Part shown: piece by piece, positions 1 through 7,625 of the stretch | How positions within the stretch are numbered: the first letter of the stretch is position 1 | How the letters are laid out: the number at the start of each line of letters is the position of its first letter | Origin: Microbacterium esteraromaticum | GTDB taxonomy: Bacteria > Actinomycetota > Actinomycetes > Actinomycetales > Microbacteriaceae | Length of the DNA: 64,000 bases | Assembly: GCF_017303215.1 (NCBI RefSeq) | Contig: NZ_JAEMWU010000001.1 | Span: 1,860,001 to 1,924,000 of the forward strand | Direction: 5' to 3' | The notes under the pieces: model-generated | The model's database searches: none | What the model was told of the DNA's origin: nothing | What the model saw: only the letters and a program-made list of their open reading frames with translations | Position numbers and translations under genes: made by a program

Positions 1-339
1 ACGCAGGATGTCGATCAACACGCGCTCCAGCCGCCGCACATGCGCCACGACGTCCATCGGCGCGGGCAGGTGCACGATCGGGTATCCGACGAGCTGGCCC
101 GGGCCGTGCCAGGTGATCTTGCCGCCGCGGTCGACGTCGACCACGGGGGTGCCGTCCTGCGGGCGCTCGTGCGGCTCAGTGCGCTTGCCGGCGGTGTAGA
201 CCGCGTCGTGTTCGAGCAGAAGGAGCGTATCGGGGCGGATGCCATCGACGACGTCGCGGTGGATGCTGCGCTGCAACTCCCACCCGTCGACATAGGGCAC
301 GTAGTCGGGGGCGAGTCCGGGTATCTGGATATCGAGCAT
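1..339 (-). CDS. lipB: Octanoyltransferase LipB (N-terminal part, cut by window edge)
   Basis: LipB moves octanoyl groups from octanoyl-ACP to lipoyl domains, the first step of lipoate synthesis. The visible 113 codons read [20 protein letters not shown] onward and contain the family core [18 protein letters not shown] near residues 80-100, preceded by the [15 protein letters not shown] segment. The C-terminal half with the catalytic Cys/Lys lies beyond position 1. The start at 339 is chosen because GGAGGA sits 7 nt upstream; an in-frame ATG five codons earlier has no spacing for this site. Its 5' end faces a divergent TetR-family gene. Confidence 0.93.
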   Translation of the reverse strand, partial: MLDIQIPGLAPDYVPYVDGWELQRSIHRDVVDGIRPDTLLLLEHDAVYTAGKRTEPHERPQDGTPVVDVDRGGKITWHGPGQLVGYPIVHLPAPMDVVAHVRRLERVLIDILR

Positions 340-454
340 CTCGCGGTCCTCCATGTAGACGGCGCCATCGCGCGTGTTGTTGGATTGCGTCCAAGAATAT
401 GGCGTGCCCCAGCATACGCTCATTCGCGGTTGCCGCGACGCGAACAGCACGGGC

Positions 455-460
455 TACGCT
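455..460 (+). promoter_or_regulatory. -10 hexamer TACGCT for leaderless TetR gene
   Basis: TACGCT ends 7 nt before the ATG at 468, and no Shine-Dalgarno site is present. This fits a leaderless transcript starting on the codon. Confidence 0.5.
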
Positions 461-467
461 GGGCGCT

Positions 468-1052
468 ATGCAGAACGCGTCGCGCGCCGGGCGTCCACGG
501 GCATCCTCACGCGAGACGCTGGCCGAGGCGGCGTGCGAGCTGTTCCTCGAACAGGGCTATGACGAGACGTCCGTCGCAGACATCACTCGACGTGCCGGCG
601 TGAGCCGGTCGAGTTTCTTCAACTACTTCTCATCCAAGAGCGACGTGCTGTGGTCGGGGCTCGATGCGCGCATTGAGGCGGCATCGGTGGCGCTGGCGTC
701 GTTGGGCAGGAATGCCGACGGCCCGGCCGTGCGGGCCGCGCTCGAACCCGTCGTGCGTGGGTTCGCGCCCGACCCTCTCGTGCTTGCGCTGCGCAACGCG
801 GCCGCGATGGGGGTCGAGGAAGAGCTTCTGCGCGACACCGGGATCCGGCACGCGCGCATCGCCTCGGCCGTCGCCGGCGCGGCGCGCAGTGCGGGAGTCG
901 ACGAGATCCGTGCAGACATCCTCGGTGCGGCGCTGGCCGCGGCCGTGCTGTCCGCGTTGCGGGTGTGGGCTGAGCAGGGTGCGGGGCAGGCGTCTTTGGA
1001 GGCTGCGTTCGACCAGGCGCTACGCAGCATCCACGACCTTCCCTGGGGGTGA
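468..1052 (+). CDS. TetR/AcrR family transcriptional regulator
   Basis: A 194-aa one-component repressor. The N-terminal helix-turn-helix is clear: ETLAEAACELFLEQGYDETSV followed by ADITRRAGVSRSSFFNYF at roughly residues 15-57, the classic TetR signature. The remaining helical domain would bind an unknown ligand and dimerise. The reading frame is open further upstream to 399, but the ATG at 468 starts the conserved domain and is preceded by a -10-like TACGCT at leaderless spacing. It is divergent from lipB and 51 bp upstream of ffh. The target genes are not evident. Confidence 0.9.
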   Translation: MQNASRAGRPRASSRETLAEAACELFLEQGYDETSVADITRRAGVSRSSFFNYFSSKSDVLWSGLDARIEAASVALASLGRNADGPAVRAALEPVVRGFAPDPLVLALRNAAAMGVEEELLRDTGIRHARIASAVAGAARSAGVDEIRADILGAALAAAVLSALRVWAEQGAGQASLEAAFDQALRSIHDLPWG

Positions 1053-1087
1053 GTGTGGCGACGCGCGGGCGGGCCCCGGCGCTCGCG

Positions 1088-1093
1088 TAGAAT
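1088..1093 (+). promoter_or_regulatory. -10 hexamer TAGAAT upstream of ffh
   Basis: TAGAAT ends 10 nt before the ffh ATG. Any 5' leader would be only a few nucleotides long. Confidence 0.5.
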
Positions 1094-1103
1094 CAGAGGC
1101 ACC

Positions 1104-2654
1104 ATGGCTACCTTTGGCACGCTCTCCGATCGGCTCACCGAGACCTTCCGCAATCTGCGCACGAAGGGAAAGCTGACGCCCGCCGATGTCGACGGCACCG
1201 TCCGCGAGATCCGTCGCGCCCTGCTCGACGCCGACGTCGCGCTCGTCGTCGTCAAGGACTTCACCGCGAAGGTGCGCGAGCGCGCACTGGGCGACGAGGT
1301 CAATCGCGCTCTCAACCCCGCGCAGCAGGTCGTGCAGATCGTCAACGAGGAGCTCGTCGCCATTCTCGGCGGTGAGCAGCGCCGGCTGGAGTTCGCCAAG
1401 ACGCCGCCGACGGTGATCATGCTCGCGGGTCTGCAGGGCTCGGGTAAGACCACGTTCGCCGGAAAGCTCGCCAAGCAGCTCGAAGGCGAGGGGCACACGC
1501 CCTTGCTCGTGGCCGCCGACCTGCAGCGTCCGAACGCCGTGAACCAGCTGCAGGTGGTCGCCGAGCGCGCTGGGGCGACGATCTACGCGCCCGAGCCGGG
1601 CAACGGTGTCGGCGACCCGGTCAAGGTCTCCAAGGATGGCGTCGAGTACGCACGCCGTCACCAGCACGACGTGGTCATCATCGACACCGCCGGGCGTCTC
1701 GGCGTCGACGCCGAACTGATGAAGCAGGCATCCGACATCCGCAAGGCGACCAGCCCCGACGAGGTGCTGTTCGTCATCGACGCGATGATCGGTCAGGATG
1801 CCGTCAACACGGCCAAGGCCTTCCAGGAGGGCGTCGACTTCACCGGTGTCGTGCTGTCGAAGCTCGACGGTGACGCCCGCGGTGGTGCCGCGCTGTCGGT
1901 GGCGTCCGTCACCGGCCGTCCGATCATCTTCGCCTCGACGGGTGAGAACCTTGAAGACCTCGAGCCCTTCCACCCGGACCGCATGGCGAGCCGCATCCTC
2001 GACCTCGGTGACATCCTCACCCTCATCGAGCAGGCCCAGCAGGCCTTCGATGAAGAAGAGGCGATGAAGGTCGCCGAGAAGCTTGCCAACGAGGCCTTCA
2101 CGCTTGAGGACTTCCTCGAGCAGCTTCAGCAGATGAAGAAGATGGGCTCGATGAAGAAGATGCTCGGCATGCTGCCGGGCATGGGCCAGATGAAGCAGCA
2201 GCTCGATGACTTCGACGAGCGCGAGATCGACCGCACCGAGGCGATCATCCGGTCGATGACTCCGGGCGAGCGCCGCAATCCGAAGGTCCTCAACGGCTCG
2301 CGTCGTCTGCGTATCGCCCGCGGTTCCGGTATGACGGTGACCGACGTCAACCAGCTTGTGCAGCGCTTCGACCAGGCCGCCAAGATGATGAAGACCGTAG
2401 CGCGTGGCGGCACGCCGCAGATCCCCGGTATGGGCCCGATGGGCAAGCCCGGCGCATCTGCCAAGCGTGGCAAGAAGGGTGCCAAGAGCAAGGGCGGTTC
2501 GCGTTCGGGTAACCCTGCCAAGCGGGCTGCCGAGAATGCCGGCATGGCCACCACGAACACCACTCCCACCGGCTCCGGGTTCGGTCTGGGTGGTCAGCAA
2601 GCGCCGAGCGAGGCAGACCTCGCCGAGATCCAGAAGCTGTTCGGCAAGGGCTGA
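1104..2654 (+). CDS. ffh: Signal recognition particle GTPase Ffh/SRP54
   Basis: Ffh binds signal sequences of nascent membrane and secreted proteins and delivers ribosomes to FtsY in a GTP-dependent cycle. The 516-aa protein has the helical N domain (MATFGTLSDRLTETFRNL), the G1 loop GLQGSGKTTFAGKL at about residues 109-122, the DTAGR motif, TKLDG-type motif VLSKLDGDARGG, and a methionine-rich M domain (MKKMGSMKKMLGMLPGMG) around residues 345-370. A basic, Lys/Gly/Ser-rich tail follows the M domain. The frame is open upstream to 1053, but MATFG at 1104 is the family start. The 4.5S RNA gene is not in this window. Confidence 0.98.
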   Translation: MATFGTLSDRLTETFRNLRTKGKLTPADVDGTVREIRRALLDADVALVVVKDFTAKVRERALGDEVNRALNPAQQVVQIVNEELVAILGGEQRRLEFAKTPPTVIMLAGLQGSGKTTFAGKLAKQLEGEGHTPLLVAADLQRPNAVNQLQVVAERAGATIYAPEPGNGVGDPVKVSKDGVEYARRHQHDVVIIDTAGRLGVDAELMKQASDIRKATSPDEVLFVIDAMIGQDAVNTAKAFQEGVDFTGVVLSKLDGDARGGAALSVASVTGRPIIFASTGENLEDLEPFHPDRMASRILDLGDILTLIEQAQQAFDEEEAMKVAEKLANEAFTLEDFLEQLQQMKKMGSMKKMLGMLPGMGQMKQQLDDFDEREIDRTEAIIRSMTPGERRNPKVLNGSRRLRIARGSGMTVTDVNQLVQRFDQAAKMMKTVARGGTPQIPGMGPMGKPGASAKRGKKGAKSKGGSRSGNPAKRAAENAGMATTNTTPTGSGFGLGGQQAPSEADLAEIQKLFGKG

Positions 2655-2661
2655 GCGCCCC

Positions 2662-3564
2662 TCAGGGTGTCGCCATGGGCTGGGGCGCGCGGGGTGTGAC
2701 GGCACGCGGCTGTCGTAGCACGGCGAGCTGACCGGCCACGAGCGCGCTCAGTACGACCAGCAGGCCGGTGAGCTGCACAGGTGTGAACGCCTCGTGTGCG
2801 AGAGCGACGCCGAGAATCGTCGCGACGACGGGGGAGAGCAGGGCGAGTAGCCCCGGAGCTGCCACCGGCAGTCGCTCGATCCCGCGGAACCACAGGGCGT
2901 ATGCGATCAACCCGCCGGCGGTGGTCAACCACAGGTACCCGAGCACATTGTCGGGATGGATCTCAGCGGGGATTCCTTCGAAGACGAGCGTGAGTGGCAA
3001 CAGAAAGAGCCCTCCCGCGGTGAGCTGCCACCCCGCGTAGGCCACCGCACCGGTGCGCGGTGGGCGTCCCCAGTGCTTGGTGAGGATGATTCCGACGGCG
3101 GTGCACGTCACGCCGCCTACGGCGGCGGCGATCCCCAGCGGATCCAGTGCGGCCGAGGGTCCCAGCACGATGGCGGCGACACCCGCCGCACCGGCGACCG
3201 CGGCGATCGCAGCTACGGGGCGAACGCGCTCACACAGAACGACAGATCCGAGTGCCAGCAGGATCAGAGGCTGCGCCCCCGCAACGGCTGCTGCTGCCCC
3301 ACCGGGCAGGCGCTCCGCCGCGATGAAGAGCAGCGGAAAGAAACCGCCGATGTTGAGCGTTCCGAGCAGGGCCGCCTTCATCCACCACGTGCCCTGGGGA
3401 ATGCTCCGACCGACGACGACGGCAATGACGCCGGCGGGCAGCGCGCGTATGAGCGCCGCGAAGAGCGGATGCCCGGGAGGGAGGAGCTCGGTGGTGACCA
3501 GGTAGGTCGTTCCCCAGGTGATCGGGGCGAGCGCTGTCAGCAGAAGCGTGCGAAGCAGGGGCAA
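2662..3564 (-). CDS. EamA/DMT-family metabolite exporter
   Basis: A drug/metabolite transporter superfamily permease of about 300 residues with roughly ten membrane segments in two EamA repeats, beginning APITWGTTYLVTTELLPPGH and, in the second half, AGWQLTAGGLFLLPLTL. The substrate is unknown. The start is uncertain: the frame stays open to ATGs at 3636 and 3654, but the latter overlaps the divergent LysR gene. I use the TTG at 3564, where the conserved domain begins; GGAGGA lies 15 nt upstream, which is far. The gene ends 7 bp from the convergent ffh stop. The divergent LysR gene with a palindrome between them suggests LysR control of this exporter. Confidence 0.88.
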   Translation of the reverse strand: MPLLRTLLLTALAPITWGTTYLVTTELLPPGHPLFAALIRALPAGVIAVVVGRSIPQGTWWMKAALLGTLNIGGFFPLLFIAAERLPGGAAAAVAGAQPLILLALGSVVLCERVRPVAAIAAVAGAAGVAAIVLGPSAALDPLGIAAAVGGVTCTAVGIILTKHWGRPPRTGAVAYAGWQLTAGGLFLLPLTLVFEGIPAEIHPDNVLGYLWLTTAGGLIAYALWFRGIERLPVAAPGLLALLSPVVATILGVALAHEAFTPVQLTGLLVVLSALVAGQLAVLRQPRAVTPRAPQPMATP

Positions 3565-3610
3565 CTTTCGATGGTGGCTTCCTCCGAGCAATGAATCCAA
3601 CGCATACTTG

Positions 3611-3625
3611 TCATGGGATCCATGA
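3611..3625. promoter_or_regulatory. Palindrome in EamA/LysR intergenic region
   Basis: TCATGGGATCCATGA is a perfect 6-bp inverted repeat with a 3-bp centre, located between the divergent exporter and LysR gene. It is a candidate LysR-type binding site (T-N13-A). This is inferred from position and symmetry only. Confidence 0.45.
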
Positions 3626-3642
3626 ACTGTGATCATGGCTGA

Positions 3643-4524
3643 ATGGATCTGCAACAGCTGCGCTACGTGGTTGAGGTGCTCGACACAGCGAGTTTCACCC
3701 GTGCGGCTGAGCGCTGCTTCGTCACGCAGTCAGCGCTCAGCCATCAGATCGCGGCGCTGGAGCGGGAGATCGGCCAGCGGCTGTTCATCCGGTCCAGCCG
3801 GAGCGTGCGCCCGACCGAAGCGGGGGAGGCCTTCGCTCTTCAGGCACGGATCGCGGTAGAAGCCGGCGAGAACGCGATCGAAGAGGCGGCTGCGGCCGCC
3901 GGACGCATCGTCGGTACGCTCACCCTGGGCGTGATCCCCACAGTCACCGCCGTTGATCTACCGGCGCTGCTGAGTGGGTTCCGCGACAAGTACCCGGACG
4001 TTCGGGTTGAGCTGCGCGTCGGGAGCAGCGACAAACTGATGCGTCAGGCGAGCACCGGCGAGATCGATGTCGCACTGCTGGGCCTGCGCGACGACGTCCG
4101 CCCGAAGGGAGTGGCGTTTCGCGCGCTGCGCCGCGATCGCCTGGTGGTCGTCCTGCCCACAGAGCATCCGCTGGCAGCCCGAAGCGAGATCTCGCTCACC
4201 GATCTCACGGACGAGACGTTCGCGGACTTCCCGCAGGGCAGTTCCGGGCGGGCGCAGAGCGACGGGGCCTTCGCCGACGCTGGCATTCCCCGTGACGTCG
4301 CGTTCGAAGTCGACACGGTCGACATGCTTCTTGGTCTCGTCGCGGCGGGACTCGCGGTCACGCTGCTCGCGCCAGGGGCGGTACGAGGCGTGCACGCGGC
4401 TGTCGTCGTGACCCCCATCGTCGACGGACCTCACCGTACCGAGTACCTCGCCTGGCACGCGACGGGTGCGCGTAGCGCGGCGCGCGCGTTCGTCGCGCAG
4501 ATCGAATCGGATGCTGCCCGTTGA
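3643..4524 (+). CDS. LysR family transcriptional regulator
   Basis: A 293-aa LysR-type regulator. The winged HTH is at residues 1-60 (MDLQQLRYVVEVLDTASFTR, then VTQSALSHQIAALEREIG), followed by the periplasmic-binding-like effector domain starting near TLTLGVIPTVTAVDLPALL at about residue 90. Such proteins usually regulate the divergently transcribed neighbour and themselves. The neighbour is the EamA exporter at 2662-3564, with a perfect palindrome in the shared region. The inducer cannot be read from sequence. Its 3' end runs up against the glpK remnant. Confidence 0.95.
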   Translation: MDLQQLRYVVEVLDTASFTRAAERCFVTQSALSHQIAALEREIGQRLFIRSSRSVRPTEAGEAFALQARIAVEAGENAIEEAAAAAGRIVGTLTLGVIPTVTAVDLPALLSGFRDKYPDVRVELRVGSSDKLMRQASTGEIDVALLGLRDDVRPKGVAFRALRRDRLVVVLPTEHPLAARSEISLTDLTDETFADFPQGSSGRAQSDGAFADAGIPRDVAFEVDTVDMLLGLVAAGLAVTLLAPGAVRGVHAAVVVTPIVDGPHRTEYLAWHATGARSAARAFVAQIESDAAR

Positions 4525-4775
4525 CGAGCACGCTCGCCAGCGTCCAAGGCGGGCTCCCGCCGAGCCCGATGGCCTCCTGTACGTTGTGCCAGATCTCGCG
4601 CGCGTCGTCGTCAACCCAGCGCGCCTGCGGCGGGATCTGCTCGTGCTCCTTCTGACCGGTCGCGACCACCGTGCCGTCGTGACCACCGTGCCGTCGCGAT
4701 CGAAGGTGATCGCGCGACGGAATGTACTCCCCTGATCGATCGACAGGATGAAATCGCCGATGAAATCCCTACAGA
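4525..4775 (-). pseudogene. glpK: Remnant of glycerol kinase glpK (5' end only, frameshifted)
   Basis: The minus strand encodes pieces of the N-terminus of glycerol kinase in two frames: FILSIDQGSTFRRAITFDRD, then VATGQKEHEQIPPQARWVDD and AREIWHNVQEAIG. In intact GlpK these are contiguous (ATP-binding DQGTTSSRA loop and ATGQ-EHEQ-FPQ-GWVEHD). A 17-bp tandem duplication at 4664-4697 breaks the frame; removing one copy restores one continuous frame through both parts. No ATG start remains, and the other roughly 420 codons are missing, with the LysR gene in their place. It lies directly downstream of glpD, so this is likely a decayed glpD-glpK operon. Confidence 0.88.
4664..4697. repeat. 17-bp tandem duplication inside the glpK remnant
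   Basis: GACCACCGTGCCGTCGT at 4664-4680 is followed by GACCACCGTGCCGTCGC at 4681-4697, identical except for the last base. Because 17 is not a multiple of 3, it shifts the reading frame of the glpK remnant. Confidence 0.95.
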
Positions 4776-4790
4776 CCGCGGATGAAGACG

Positions 4791-6500
4791 TCAGCGGGCG
4801 ATCGGAACGTCGATGTCGACTCCGTGCGCCTCGCTGAGCAGGTGCGCCGTGGCCTCGATCTCGGCGTCGCGGCGATCGGGCGTCCAGTTCAGCATCGGCG
4901 CCAACGCGTCGGCGATCTCTTCGAGCGCCTCCGCTGTCACGGCTCCGACGAAAGCGATGCTGGTGCGGCGCAGAACCACATCGGCCAGGCGCACGACCAT
5001 CTCGTTGTCGACCATCCACTCCAGCTCGCGCGTGGACAGCTCGCCACCGGCGAGGTCATGGTCCTCATGCTGCTCGATGTGGGCCCAGACCTCGGCCGCG
5101 CGGGTGCCGTAGCGCGCCAGCAGTGCGTCGCCGCGGGCGCCGGCGCCCGCAAGATGCGTCTGCTTCCAGGACGCGCGTGCACGCGGCGTGCGGGGGAAGC
5201 CCCGACCGCCACCGATCGGGGCATCCGCGGTGCTCACCGCGCGGGTGCGGCCGAGAAGGTCGAGCACACGGTCAGCCAGCGACTCGCCGAGCGCGCGGAA
5301 GGTGGTCCACTTGCCGCCGACGAGGCTCAGCATCGGCACAGGGCCGCTGTTGTCGAGTTCGACGCGGTAGTCGCGCGAGACGAAGCCGGGCGCCGTGTCC
5401 TCGTGCCGGGGGAGCGGTCGGATGCCCGAGAAGCGGTACACGATCTGCTCGCGCGATACGGCGATCGTCGGGAAGACGTGGGCGATGAGCTCGAAGAAGT
5501 AGTCGACCTCGTCCTCTGTGCAGCGTGCGGGCTCGCGCGGGTCGGCGTCGATGTCGGTGGTGCCGACGAGCACACGTCCCTTGAGCGGGTAGATCAGCAC
5601 GATGCGGCCGTCAGAGTGCTCGAAGAAGATCTCGCGCCCCTGGGTTGCCTCGAGAAGCTCATCGTTGTCGAGCACGATGTGCGAGCCCTTGGTGCCGCCC
5701 ATGTAGCGCGTCACCTGACCGAGGGCTTCGTTGGTGAGGTCGGTCCAGGGCCCCGACGTGTTGACGACGACGTCGGCGCGGATGCGGAACTCTTCAGCGG
5801 TCTCGCGGTCGCGGAGCACGACGGTGTCGCCGTCCCGCCCGATGGCCTCGACGTAGTTGAGTGCGTGCGAGTGGTCGTTTGCCGACCGGCCGTCCTGCAA
5901 CACGTCGAGCGCGAGGCGCTCGGGGTCATGCATCGAAGCGTCGAAGTAGGTGGCGGTGTACTTCACCTCGGGGTCCAGGGCGGGGAGTTCCTCGAGCGAA
6001 CGCCGCCGGCCGAGGAAGCGGTGGCGAGGGACTGATCCGCCGTCGCGCGAGAACAGGTCGTACAGCGTGAGACCCGCCTTGATGAGCACGGCGCCGCGCT
6101 CGGTCGGCTTGCCCGAGCGGTGCGTCAGGAAGCGCAGCGGGGCCGAGAGGATGCCCGAGAACGTCGAGTAGATCGGGATCGTCGTCTGCAGCGGCTTGAC
6201 GTAGTGCGGAGCGATGCGCAGCAGGCCGTTGCGCTCTTGCACGGATTCGCGCACGAGGCGGAACTCGCCGTTCTCGAGATAGCGGATGCCGCCATGGATC
6301 ATGTGACTCGACGCCGCTGACGCGCCGCTCGCGAAGTCGCCGCGATCGACGATCACGGCGTCGATGCCCTGGTGGGCGAGATCGCGGAACAGCGAGATGC
6401 CGTTGATGCCGGCGCCGATGATGAGCACCGTGGTGCGTTCGGTCTCGCGCACGGCCGCGATCTCGTCGGCACGGCGTGCGGCACGGGTCATGACTGCCAT
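4791..6500 (-). CDS. glpD: Aerobic glycerol-3-phosphate dehydrogenase GlpD
   Basis: A flavoprotein that oxidises glycerol-3-phosphate to dihydroxyacetone phosphate at the membrane, feeding electrons to quinone. The 569-aa product has the FAD-binding dinucleotide motif LIIGAGINGISLFRDLAHQG near residues 26-45, the following VDRGDFASGAS motif, the GxRP-type FSGIRPLPRH loop, and the C-terminal DAO_C helical domain. The start at 6500 (MAVMTRAARR) is set by GAGGAG 7 nt upstream; the open frame extends 21 codons further without such a site. The stop precedes the glpK remnant. A divergent SorC-type regulator and a palindrome at 6550-6568 probably control expression. Confidence 0.96.
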   Translation of the reverse strand: MAVMTRAARRADEIAAVRETERTTVLIIGAGINGISLFRDLAHQGIDAVIVDRGDFASGASAASSHMIHGGIRYLENGEFRLVRESVQERNGLLRIAPHYVKPLQTTIPIYSTFSGILSAPLRFLTHRSGKPTERGAVLIKAGLTLYDLFSRDGGSVPRHRFLGRRRSLEELPALDPEVKYTATYFDASMHDPERLALDVLQDGRSANDHSHALNYVEAIGRDGDTVVLRDRETAEEFRIRADVVVNTSGPWTDLTNEALGQVTRYMGGTKGSHIVLDNDELLEATQGREIFFEHSDGRIVLIYPLKGRVLVGTTDIDADPREPARCTEDEVDYFFELIAHVFPTIAVSREQIVYRFSGIRPLPRHEDTAPGFVSRDYRVELDNSGPVPMLSLVGGKWTTFRALGESLADRVLDLLGRTRAVSTADAPIGGGRGFPRTPRARASWKQTHLAGAGARGDALLARYGTRAAEVWAHIEQHEDHDLAGGELSTRELEWMVDNEMVVRLADVVLRRTSIAFVGAVTAEALEEIADALAPMLNWTPDRRDAEIEATAHLLSEAHGVDIDVPIAR

Positions 6501-6535
6501 AGTGTCTCCTCGCTGTCGCTTCCAGCATCCGTCGA

Positions 6536-6541
6536 TTGACA
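6536..6541 (+). promoter_or_regulatory. Possible -35 TTGACA upstream of the SorC-type regulator
   Basis: A consensus TTGACA precedes the palindrome at 6550-6568. No convincing -10 is visible at 16-18 nt, so this is only a candidate. Confidence 0.3.
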
Positions 6542-6549
6542 GGATCTCG

Positions 6550-6568
6550 CAAACGTTCTGCACGTTTG
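6550..6568. promoter_or_regulatory. Operator-like inverted repeat between glpD and its divergent regulator
   Basis: CAAACGT-TCTGC-ACGTTTG is a perfect 7-bp inverted repeat with a 5-bp spacer, placed between the two divergent starts. SorC/DeoR-type regulators bind such sites, so it is a candidate operator controlling both glpD and the regulator. Confidence 0.6.
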
Positions 6569-6598
6569 TGCAAAGCTGGTGAGGGAAAGGTGAGGACG

Positions 6599-7573
6599 AT
6601 GGTCACAGAGAGCGGCGCGATGGACGCGCGGACGAACGCGGCGCTCACCGCCGCCAAGCTGTACTACCTGCAGGACATGACGATGGATGCCATCGCCGCC
6701 GAACTCGCGACGTCGCGTTCGACGGTGTCGCGGTTGCTGTCGCACGCCCGCGAGAGCGGTCTCGTCGACATCCGGGTCAACTCCCCGTTCGCGCACGCCG
6801 GCGAGCTCGAAGAGCAGCTCCGGTCGCGACTGAAGGTCAACGCGCACATCGTGCCCATGTCGGGTGTGGTGAACGAGGTTGAGCGTCTGGAGCGGGTGGC
6901 GCTGACGGCCGGACGGCAGGTGTCGCAGTTCATCGATTCCAACATGGTGGTCGGCGTCGCATGGGGCTCCACCTTGGGAATGGTCAGCCGCTCGCTGGTG
7001 CCCAAGCAGACGCACAGTACGACGATCGTTCAGCTCAACGGCGCAGGGAACACGCAGACCAGCGGCCTGGAGTACTCCAGTGACATCCTGCAGCGTTTCG
7101 GGCAGGCATTCGGTGCGCAGGTCGAGCAGTTCCCCGTGCCCGCGTTCTTCGATGATCCGCGCACGCGCGAGGCCATGTGGCAGGAGCGGAGCACCCGGCG
7201 CGTGCTGTCGTTCCAGGCGAAGATGGACGTTGCTGTTTTCGGCCTGGGATCCCCGCAGGCCGAGGTGCCGAGTCGCGTCTACGTCGGCGGCTATCTCGGG
7301 CGTGACGACTTCCGCAGCCTGCGTGAGGACGGGGCGATCGGCGACGTGGCGACGGTGTTCTTCCGCGCGGATGGCACGTGGCGCGACATCCGGCTGAATG
7401 CTCGCAGCACCGGCCCCGGCCTCGATCGGCTCCGACGGGTGCCACGGCGGGTGTGCGTCGTCTCGGGTGCGGCGCGCCTGACGTCGCTGCAGGCGGCCAT
7501 CGCGGCCGGGATCGTCACCGACGTGGTTCTCGACGAGGGCTTGGCGCGGATGCTCGCGGATGCCGTGCGCTGA
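6599..7573 (+). CDS. SorC-family sugar-binding transcriptional regulator
   Basis: A 324-aa regulator with an N-terminal HTH (AKLYYLQDMTMDAIAAELAT, then SRSTVSRLLSHARESGLVDI at roughly residues 18-58) and a C-terminal sugar-phosphate-binding domain with the typical VGVAWGSTLGMVSRSL and VAVFGLGSP segments. Family members sense phosphorylated sugars or polyols. The divergent glpD and shared palindrome suggest control of glycerol use by glycerol-3-phosphate or a related metabolite; this is inference. The start at 6599 follows GGTGAGGACG; the open frame extends further upstream through the operator. The 3' end runs into a 15-bp tandem repeat that repeats its stop codon. Confidence 0.9.
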   Translation: MVTESGAMDARTNAALTAAKLYYLQDMTMDAIAAELATSRSTVSRLLSHARESGLVDIRVNSPFAHAGELEEQLRSRLKVNAHIVPMSGVVNEVERLERVALTAGRQVSQFIDSNMVVGVAWGSTLGMVSRSLVPKQTHSTTIVQLNGAGNTQTSGLEYSSDILQRFGQAFGAQVEQFPVPAFFDDPRTREAMWQERSTRRVLSFQAKMDVAVFGLGSPQAEVPSRVYVGGYLGRDDFRSLREDGAIGDVATVFFRADGTWRDIRLNARSTGPGLDRLRRVPRRVCVVSGAARLTSLQAAIAAGIVTDVVLDEGLARMLADAVR

Positions 7574-7625
7574 ACGGTGCTGCGCTGAACCGTGTTGGCC
7601 TGAACGGCGTCGGGCTGAGTTCAGT
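7566..7625. repeat. Four decaying 15-bp tandem repeats across the stop codons of two convergent genes
   Basis: Copies begin at 7566, 7581, 7596 and 7611 with consensus TGCGCTGAACGGTGT, degrading in the last copy. Because the unit is 15 bp, each copy carries an in-frame TGA for the upstream regulator (7571, 7586, 7601, 7616). The last copy overlaps the stop codon of the convergent YbdK-like gene. Confidence 0.85.

Noticed and set aside
1020..2705. 561-codon minus-strand open frame opposite ffh.
   Set aside because: It mirrors the ffh codon pattern and encodes no recognisable domain; GC-rich genes commonly leave such antisense frames open.
7566..7625. Pentapeptide-repeat protein fragment suggested by ALNGA/ALNRV/GLNGV units in the +1 frame.
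   Set aside because: Only four degenerate units of a 15-bp repeat with no domain context; a tandem DNA repeat explains them.
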